From Roseimaritima multifibrata (GTDB lineage Bacteria > Planctomycetota > Planctomycetia > Pirellulales > Pirellulaceae), in assembly GCF_007741495.1 (NCBI RefSeq), contig NZ_CP036262.1, positions 1,550,001 to 1,614,000 on the forward strand: 64,000 nucleotides of DNA. Reading direction: 5' to 3'. The stretch's first letter is position 1. Every line of letters begins with the position of its first letter. A program made the position numbers and the translations under genes. The notes under the pieces were generated by a model, which did no database searches, was not told the origin of the DNA, and saw only the letters and a program-made list of their open reading frames with translations. Shown piece after piece: positions 15,343 through 21,440 of this stretch.

Positions 15343-15351
15343 TTACCCGCC
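15343..15351 (-). repeat. attC-like element E2, distal end beyond intron 3
   Basis: TTACCCGCC directly follows the intron 3 end; together with G at 13329 it restores a GTTACCCGCC core. It lies 8 bases from the stop of the secreted-protein gene at 15359, as expected for an attC following its cassette gene. Confidence 0.45.
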
Positions 15352-15358
15352 GTTTTGG

Positions 15359-15904
15359 TCACTCGCTACCGGAATGCCGGTCGACAAAACGCTCGAGCTC
15401 GCGACCAGATTCGACTTTAAGTCCAGCAGGAATTGAAAGTGCGTCGAGACGAATATCATTGGCAACCCAAATATCCACAGTGACAATTCGCCGGTCACAC
15501 TTGCAACGACCAGTGAGCAGGTCATCAGAGGGGCAGTATTTGCGAACAGACCAGTCGATTGACAGTTGGGCAGGAATTTGCTTGTCGGCTCGAGTTCGAG
15601 CTCGGAATACGGTCTGCGCCTCCTCCTCTGGGTTGTCAACAGTCTTGGTGCCAGCATGCAGGACAACCTTTGCGGCGGAACGCCCCTCCGTGTCAGCAGC
15701 AAGCGATGCTAAGTGCTGGTTAAGCTGTGCAGTGTCACCTTGAAAGTAGGCGGTGTTGCCGTGACCGGATATCCATCCGCCAATGCATCCGGCACCAGCC
15801 TCTGCTATGTCGCGTCGCCCATATGACATCGTGAGCGCCTGAGCGACAGTTCCGGCAAATAGGCATGCGGCCAGAGAAGCGGCACAAAACAGCGAGATTC
15901 GCAT
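15359..15904 (-). CDS. Secreted protein, unknown function
   Basis: 181 residues from ATG 15904 with AAGGA upstream. Residues 1-23 (MRISLFCAASLAACLFAGTVAQA) form a signal peptide. The mature part contains AGCIGGWISGHGNTAYFQGD, SVRKYCPSDDLLTGRCKCDRRIVTVDIWVAND; the four cysteines suggest disulphide bonds after export. It is the last (upstream-most) minus-strand gene of the cassette-like array. No family recognised. Confidence 0.72.
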   Translation of the reverse strand: MRISLFCAASLAACLFAGTVAQALTMSYGRRDIAEAGAGCIGGWISGHGNTAYFQGDTAQLNQHLASLAADTEGRSAAKVVLHAGTKTVDNPEEEAQTVFRARTRADKQIPAQLSIDWSVRKYCPSDDLLTGRCKCDRRIVTVDIWVANDIRLDALSIPAGLKVESGRELERFVDRHSGSE

Positions 15905-15950
15905 CGACGTACATCCTTGTATGGAGTGAAACGAGAAATTCTGTCGGGTA

Positions 15951-16095
15951 ACTTATTCTTTGCCGGACGGACTGGGTGAGAATTAATGGTTTTGGGGTGT
16001 TCGCGGCGGTTCGGCAGTGAGAACAAGTGACTTATTCTCACCGGTTGCGGAGTTGTTCTCACTGCGTCCGTCCACCACCAGGACTTATTCTCGCC
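15951..16095. repeat. Direct and inverted repeats of ACTTATTCT (possible replication or transfer origin site)
   Basis: Three direct copies of ACTTATTCTYNSCC start at 15951, 16030 and 16083. GTGAGAAT/C occurs at 15976 and 16017, and GTTCTCAC at 16055. The middle copies form a near-perfect dyad, GTGAGAACAAGT-g-ACTTATTCTCAC (16017-16041). This looks like a cluster of binding sites for one protein. The surrounding 15905-16633 region has no gene. Confidence 0.6.
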
Positions 16096-16240
16096 GCTGA
16101 ATGGGGCCAAGGCAAGGTTCAATCCCCGCTTTTGATAGCTATTCAATTACGATGCGAAGCCCGGATGGACGCATTCCCCATTTTCGCAGATGCTTTCCGA
16201 GCATTCCCACCTCCTCACACCCCTTTCAATTGCCATCCTG

Positions 16241-16276
16241 TTTTACGTCGTATAAAGTGGGATATATGACGTAAAA
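16241..16276. repeat. 14-bp inverted repeat with 8-base spacer
   Basis: TTTTACGTCGTATA, spacer AAGTGGGA, TATATGACGTAAAA, with one mismatch. It is an operator-like or origin-like dyad in a 700-bp gene-free region beside the primase gene. Confidence 0.6.
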
Positions 16277-16445
16277 GCTGGTCGTTCACCTGTGTTTGGG
16301 CGGTGCTTCTTTGCAGCTTTGATTCGCGGCAGTGACCAAATATTTCTCGCTTCGTGAAACTCGGTTGATTTTGATAGCTGCCACTCCATGTCCGGCCCAG
16401 CGTTCGCTTGGCAGCCGAATCCACCTGACGCACTGAGGGTTAGCT

Positions 16446-16494
16446 GAAAACGCAGAAACACGATTTGTCGCAACGGTGCGAAAACGCAAACACG
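16446..16494. repeat. Direct repeats GAAAACGCA(G)AAACACG
   Basis: GAAAACGCAGAAACACG at 16446-16462 and GAAAACGCAAACACG at 16480-16494, about 34 bases apart; a weaker relative (GCAAACATG) occurs near 16535. This is another set of possible binding sites in the gene-free region downstream of the primase. Confidence 0.45.
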
Positions 16495-16633
16495 TTCGCA
16501 TGGTTCTACTTCCTCCCGTACCGGCAGCCCACTGCAAACATGTTTTCACGCTTACCAGTAAATCCACATGCACGCTCTGGCGTTGAAAAGTGTCGACGCA
16601 AGCACTTTCCGTCGTTCAACAGGTTTTCTGTGG

Positions 16634-17605
16634 TTACGATTTGATGGGTTCTGGGGTGCGATTGCTCTCTCGAATTGTCCGTTGCAACATATCGTTCCAG
16701 TCCGCTCCTGGATCTGGCGGAAAGTAGGGGACAACCTTCAGCTTCGAGTTGCTTAGCGCGTCGGCAATCCGCCGGGCAAGTTCGTGTCCGGCTTTGTCAT
16801 TGTCGAGTGCCAACAGAATGCGAGTAGAATTGGTTGGCATCCGGGATGCGGCAGATTGAAGGGCTTCCAGCTGCATTTCACTTACCTGACCACCGGTGGA
16901 GAAAAATCGTCTTTTTTCGATTCCTTCGATCGAAGCTAGGCTGAGCATGTCGATAGCGGTTTCACACACGACCATTTCGCAGTCCGTTTCGCGGGGCCGG
17001 CTGCAGGCAAGCCCCTTCAAGCCGTTGGGGCTGAAACCCGTGAAGCTCTTTTTGCTTGCACCACCGTTTTTGATCTCAAAACCGCAGAGCGTTCCTTTGG
17101 TGCTGAAATGTGGGAAGAGGGCATTTGAACGACTGTCGATTCGAATTCTGTCTCGGAAGAGAGGAGCGGTTTGAACTTCAAGAGCTATGCGGCGGTACTG
17201 GGTCAAATAGGGGTGGCCACTGGCACCAATTGATCTTGCTTGCATCCATGCCGCTAGAACCTTCGTTTCATCGTGAGTTGATGAAACCAGTTTGAACGGC
17301 AAGGCAGAGGGAACTGAAAAGCTCGTTGGATCGTAGGCACGAAGCGTTTTGCGTACCTCGCCAAGTGTTCCGCCGTCCAGCCACTGACAGAAATCGATTA
17401 TGGACCCGCCGCGTCCTCCCTTGTAGTCATAGAAGATAAATGTTCCTTCCGTTGACTTGCTCACGCCAATCTTTTCATCGCTTGGACTTCTTAGGACAAT
17501 AGCACTTCGACTGCTGGCCCGCTGATCGATCACAAAGCTCCGGCTCTGGCAGTACTGAACCAAATCCAATCGTTTGAATGCCGCAAGTTCTGAATGTCTA
17601 TCCAT
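16634..17605 (-). CDS. Plasmid primase-like protein (DUF3991/Toprim type)
   Basis: 323 residues. The N-terminal half reads as the CHC2/DUF3991-type region of plasmid and ICE primases: RLDLVQYCQSRSFVI, FIFYDYKGGRGGSIIDFCQ and GHPYLTQYRRI. The C-terminal half is a Toprim fold, with the glutamate motif in CEMVVCETAIDMLSLA (about 220-230) and the acidic motif LLALDNDKAGHELARRIADAL (about 273-285). It would make RNA primers on the displaced or transferred strand. It lies next to a replication origin and RepA gene, divergent from the latter, supporting a role in plasmid replication or establishment. Confidence 0.78.
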   Translation of the reverse strand: MDRHSELAAFKRLDLVQYCQSRSFVIDQRASSRSAIVLRSPSDEKIGVSKSTEGTFIFYDYKGGRGGSIIDFCQWLDGGTLGEVRKTLRAYDPTSFSVPSALPFKLVSSTHDETKVLAAWMQARSIGASGHPYLTQYRRIALEVQTAPLFRDRIRIDSRSNALFPHFSTKGTLCGFEIKNGGASKKSFTGFSPNGLKGLACSRPRETDCEMVVCETAIDMLSLASIEGIEKRRFFSTGGQVSEMQLEALQSAASRMPTNSTRILLALDNDKAGHELARRIADALSNSKLKVVPYFPPDPGADWNDMLQRTIRESNRTPEPIKS

Positions 17606-17910
17606 TCTTAACTTTACAACGGTTCGTCCCGGCGAATCAACGCTTCACGCAAACTCATCCACGCGAATTTTTCCAAAGGCTACACGCAGTCGTGTCCGCT
17701 TAGCCTCGCTTCGTTGGTGCCGCATCTGCAGCTGCTCGGCAAGCAGGGGCGAGCGGGCTATTTGTCGGGGCGGCCGAAAGTAAGTGTTGATTGGTTTCCC
17801 GATTCGATACCTACAATGCGAACCGTCTTGATGGGCTTTGCGACATCTGTTTGTCTTCCCGACGCCCCCTCAGGCTTCACGTTAAAGACTGGCAATTCTG
17901 GAGTGACGGG
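17606..17910. other. Intergenic region left of the origin
   Basis: I see no supported gene or clear repeat in this stretch, which separates the divergent primase gene from the origin repeats. It presumably contains the primase promoter. Confidence 0.4.
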
Positions 17911-18155
17911 GTGTTAAATATTTGTGTTAATGAGTGTTAAGGCTGTGGATAAGCGAAACAACGTATTGAAATGGCTACGGAATTGGTTTTATCCGGTGTG
18001 CGAAAGCACGAAGAGAAGTGGGCAGCTACACAGTTCGGGGTGTGCAAAAGCACGAACAGCCTTCTGCAGCCAGTGCCGAGTGTGCAAAAGCACGAACCAT
18101 GGTCTTTGCGAGTGTGATAGCACGAATAACTGTCTTGCGCGGGTGATAACACGAA
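17911..18155 (+). other. Iteron-type replication origin (oriV)
   Basis: AT-rich triplicate GTGTTAA (17911, 17924, 17934) is followed by a perfect DnaA box (TTATCCACA on the minus strand, 17944-17952). Five iterons then lead into repA. Copies 2 and 3 are GTGTGCAAAAGCACGAA (18040-18056, 18080-18096) and copy 1 differs by one base (17996-18012). Copies 4 (18112-18126) and 5 (18141-18155) are shorter and degenerate. This order, unwinding region, DnaA box, iterons, initiator gene, is the classic layout of iteron plasmids. A stray related site GCAAAATTGCACGAA occurs after repA at 19388-19402. Confidence 0.85.
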
Positions 18156-18194
18156 TGACTTGACTATTGCTTGAAAACGTAAGAGTATCGATTG

Positions 18195-19262
18195 ATGACT
18201 CCGCAAGCATCCGCATCACGCCAAGTTTTACTGCCTGAACGGTACCCCGAAGGGGATCTGTTTATTTGCGATGTCAGTGATGCCATCCCAAAAAGTGACT
18301 TGGGATCGATGGAGCACCCGATCTTCAGCTTGTCGACGAAGCCGGACACGCAGCAACGGGTCTACGATCATGCCGGCGTCAAGATCACGATAACGCCCAG
18401 TAGCGTCGGTTTGGCGAGCGTGCATGACAAAGACATTTTGATTTATTGCATCAGTCAACTGGTTGCCAAAATGAACGCTGGCGAACCACTTGGCCGAACA
18501 CTCCACATCCGAGCTCATGACTTATTGGTCACAACAAATCGGTCGACGGATGGTCGCGGTTACGAACAATTGATCGCGGCGATGGATCGCCTTAGTGGGA
18601 CTCGGATCAAGACCAACTTGCGTAGCGGCGGTGAAGAGATCACGGAAGGTTTTGGACTTATCGATAGCTGGCGAATTCTGCGTCAAACCCAGTCGGGCCG
18701 GATGTCGGAAATGCGAATTAACCTATCTGATTGGATGTTTAACGCAGTTCAGGCGAGGGAAGTCTTGACCATTCACCGGAGCTATTTCCGTTTGCGAAAA
18801 AGTTTGGAAAGGCGGCTGTACGAGCTGGCTAGGAAGCATGTCGGGCGGCAGCACGAGTGGCGGATATCACTGGAGTTGCTTCGGAAAAAATGTGGATCGA
18901 ATAGCACCTTAAAAGAGTTTCGTCGCATGATTCGTGCGATTGCAAAAGACGACGAAGCGAACGATCACATTCCTGATTACAGCGTTCGAATGGAGTTGGG
19001 GGCAGACGGCAAGCGGGAAATGGTCCGTTTTCAGAATCGAGGCACTTTGCCAGCGATGAAAACCGGTCCCGACATTGTTGTCCCTCCGCTTGATCCAGAC
19101 ACGTATCATGAAGCGAGGCTGGAAGCCCCAGGCTGGGACGTTTACGAATTGGAAAAGCAATGGCGCAGCTGGATCACGATGTCAGGCGCTGAGGCTCCTC
19201 GAAACCCAGACGCAGCATTTCTCGGCTTCTGCCGCCGTTGGCGTCAAACGAAACAACTTTAA
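18195..19262 (+). CDS. repA: Replication initiator protein, RepA type
   Basis: 355 residues from ATG 18195 (a TTG immediately before is less likely). It is preceded by five iterons, as expected for an autoregulated initiator. It resembles the 'replication initiator protein A' family of plasmid proteins: KSDLGSMEHPIFSLSTKPD, VYDHAGVKITITPSSVGLASVHDKDILIYCISQL, then LLVTTNRSTDGRGYEQLIAAMDRLSGTRIKTN and FRLRKSLERRLYELARKHVG. Its two winged-helix-like halves would bind iterons and melt the origin. It shows that the element carries a full replicon, not only an integration module. Confidence 0.85.
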   Translation: MTPQASASRQVLLPERYPEGDLFICDVSDAIPKSDLGSMEHPIFSLSTKPDTQQRVYDHAGVKITITPSSVGLASVHDKDILIYCISQLVAKMNAGEPLGRTLHIRAHDLLVTTNRSTDGRGYEQLIAAMDRLSGTRIKTNLRSGGEEITEGFGLIDSWRILRQTQSGRMSEMRINLSDWMFNAVQAREVLTIHRSYFRLRKSLERRLYELARKHVGRQHEWRISLELLRKKCGSNSTLKEFRRMIRAIAKDDEANDHIPDYSVRMELGADGKREMVRFQNRGTLPAMKTGPDIVVPPLDPDTYHEARLEAPGWDVYELEKQWRSWITMSGAEAPRNPDAAFLGFCRRWRQTKQL

Positions 19263-19567
19263 TCCTATCTGCTTGGACAGTTGGTTCTGGCAGGTCGGGT
19301 GCAACGATAAGGTTGGGCCCTGGTGCTTAATGCGTGGAGCAAACTCTTATGCTCCGTTCGTCACAAAAGTGTTGGTTGGTTTTGCTAGCAAAATTGCACG
19401 AACGGGGATGTTGAGGAACAGGAACAAGCAAAACGTTCAAAAAACACAGGAGAATGCGCGGGGGGTGGCAGAAAAGAAAAAAACTAACTTTCCAGGTTTC
19501 ACGGTGGTCCGAAGCAAGTACGCTGGCTTCCTGTCGTCATAAATTACCTTCAAAGAAGCAATTGACA
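19263..19567. other. Intergenic region downstream of repA
   Basis: No supported gene. It contains one degenerate iteron-like site (19388-19402) and, at its right end, the leader of the next gene. Confidence 0.4.
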
Positions 19568-20047
19568 ATGACTAAATCATCGTTTTATGCTGGCTCAATG
19601 GAGCTACCAAAGGGTATCGAATCCCGTTTAAAAAAGTATCAGGCTGACCCGAGTCTAGACTGCGAGAGAGCAGCTGATTACCGATTCGCCTGCGAGTACC
19701 TTCTGCAAACCGCGCAGATTGCGTGGTACGGCGAATGCAATTTTTCTGACTTGGAAGATGCGATCTACTGGGTAGATCGCTTAACCAATTATCCGATCGA
19801 CGGGTTTCCTGACTCAAGCGAATCTGGATTGTCACCGGAAGACTTGGACGAGATCCACTGGAGGGCTCAGTCGTGGTACGAGGTTTTCAAAGCTACCGTG
19901 GCCAGTAATCCGAATGATTATAAGGACGACCCCAGTACCTTAAAAGAAGTCATTCGACGTGAAACTGACTTCTTTAACTTCTCCGAAAGCGAATCTGACG
20001 AGAATGAAAAAACCTTCGCAGATATCGGGACGCTCGACTATCTCTAA
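19568..20047 (+). CDS. Unknown acidic protein
   Basis: 159 residues from ATG 19568 (AAAGAAG upstream); a longer open frame to the left lacks a ribosome site. It is acidic, with a helical N-terminal half (GIESRLKKYQADPSLDCERAADYRFACEYLLQTAQIAW) and a DE-rich tail ending in IGTLDYL. No membrane segment or signal is present. Its stop overlaps by a few bases the stop of the convergent regulator gene 20044-21078. Family unknown. Confidence 0.6.
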   Translation: MTKSSFYAGSMELPKGIESRLKKYQADPSLDCERAADYRFACEYLLQTAQIAWYGECNFSDLEDAIYWVDRLTNYPIDGFPDSSESGLSPEDLDEIHWRAQSWYEVFKATVASNPNDYKDDPSTLKEVIRRETDFFNFSESESDENEKTFADIGTLDYL

Positions 20048-21078
20048 GCGTTTTCGCAGTTAAATTGATGAATCGCAGCGATGCGATCCCAGTTATTGCG
20101 AGGGTGCTGCTCAATCAGATCCAGAAGCGGATCTACTTGCTTGGAGTCGGTCGGATCATCGATAGCGACGAATGCATCGTAGATTCCCCGCAGGTCATTT
20201 AGGCTATACAGCGCCAAGTCACTGAGCGTTGTCTGTTTTGCGGGGAAATTGCTCTTTCTCCTCGCTTTGGCCATTTCGTATTTATAGTGATGAGTCAGTT
20301 GCCCGTGCCCGAAAATCGCCCTCCCCATCGAGGCGCGGTGGTCAGGCGCATCACCAGCCCAGGCTCTATGAAATCGGGAGTCATACCTGAGCGCTAGGTC
20401 CGCAATTTTGTCATCGGGATTGCTTTCCAAACTGGGTTTAAGTTCCTCCATGCCATCCAGCAAACGCTTCATTTCCCGCTGGATCGCGAGGGATTTTGCA
20501 GGATCGCGTGCGATCAACTTGAGTGCTCGCTTGGCGCAGAGAATTTCAATCCCGATGCGTAGCTCTAGATTGTCTGTAAGTTGGTCCAGAGACCAAATTC
20601 GACAGCAATACTTAAAGATTGTGGGATGGTGAGGGTTGGGTTTCTTGTAGAAAAGTCCATCTCGGCACAACTCCGTGTGAACTTGGTTTCGACCGTTTGG
20701 TGAGAGGTTACACGAATCAAGATCAGATTTTTTGACTTGGTGAGCGAAGGCCAGGACATCCGCGTCAAAAAGACCAACGGTTTCTTCCGCGTGAACGACA
20801 AACGCATCCGAATGAAGAACGTCACGCAGCAGGTCTTTGTATTCTTCCTTCAAAACATCGCAGATGATCGTGTTTGCCCGGTCGTGAGCGATCAGGCAGT
20901 CTGCTGTGGTGCCTAAAGGACCAGAGATCTTGTGAAGCGTCTTCTCAGTGCATCGTCCTGTTTTAAGAATGTTCCGGATCGTAGCTCGTGAGACTTTCGA
21001 AAGCCTAGCCAATTTTGCGATAGTCATTTCCTTTAGATCAAACAGACTGTTGAAGGTACCTAAGTCAATGGCAGGCAT
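20044..21078 (-). CDS. Transcriptional regulator with N-terminal HTH and FCD-like C-terminal domain
   Basis: 344 residues; start ATG 21078 has GGAAGAG upstream. Residues 15-65 are a helix-turn-helix of XRE/LacI type (MTIAKLARLSKVSRATIRNILKTGRCTEKTLHKI). The C-terminal half (about 170-280) looks like an FCD ligand domain as in GntR/FadR regulators: RIGIEILCAKRALKLIARD, MKRLLDGMEELKP and RYDSRFHRAWAG, with histidines suited to metal or ligand binding. An XRE-type HTH joined to an FCD-like domain is unusual, since FCD normally follows a GntR winged helix. It is transcribed divergently from the VWA/coupling-protein operon and is a natural candidate for its regulator. Confidence 0.65.
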   Translation of the reverse strand: MPAIDLGTFNSLFDLKEMTIAKLARLSKVSRATIRNILKTGRCTEKTLHKISGPLGTTADCLIAHDRANTIICDVLKEEYKDLLRDVLHSDAFVVHAEETVGLFDADVLAFAHQVKKSDLDSCNLSPNGRNQVHTELCRDGLFYKKPNPHHPTIFKYCCRIWSLDQLTDNLELRIGIEILCAKRALKLIARDPAKSLAIQREMKRLLDGMEELKPSLESNPDDKIADLALRYDSRFHRAWAGDAPDHRASMGRAIFGHGQLTHHYKYEMAKARRKSNFPAKQTTLSDLALYSLNDLRGIYDAFVAIDDPTDSKQVDPLLDLIEQHPRNNWDRIAAIHQFNCENA

Positions 21079-21440
21079 GGCAACTCTTCCATGGGGTAGA
21101 GGTGGGGAGGTGGGCGCGAAGCACTTAAGAACTTAATGGGATGAATTCAAGAAAGCAAGTTTCTTGGCTTGTATTCTGTTGATTTGCAGCTTGAGGACTT
21201 TTCCAAAAATGCCAGGGCAAGAATAGACGAAATTGCCGCTCTTGCTTCCTGTTTTCACCATGGCATTCTCGCCATCGGTTTCTTCTTAGAACTGCCAGTT
21301 GTCGCGACTTAATAGGTCTTTAGTATCAAGTCGGCAAGCGAGGTGCCCGGTATCCCGCAACGAATGAAGGCTAGGCGGTCGGACATGCTCGAACTTGGGT
21401 TTGGAACTCTACTGTTCCATGTATCAATGCAAGTCGTTGT
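21079..21440. promoter_or_regulatory. Divergent promoter region between the regulator and the VWA locus
   Basis: 362 bases without a gene, between the regulator (minus) and the large VWA gene (plus). I do not see a confident sigma70 pair or strong dyad. By position it should hold both promoters and the operator. Confidence 0.4.

Noticed and set aside
17996-18155. Regularly spaced short repeats that could suggest a CRISPR array
   Set aside because: The units are 15-17 bp, degenerate, with uneven spacing of 29-44 bp, and lead directly into a RepA gene beside a DnaA box; they are iterons.
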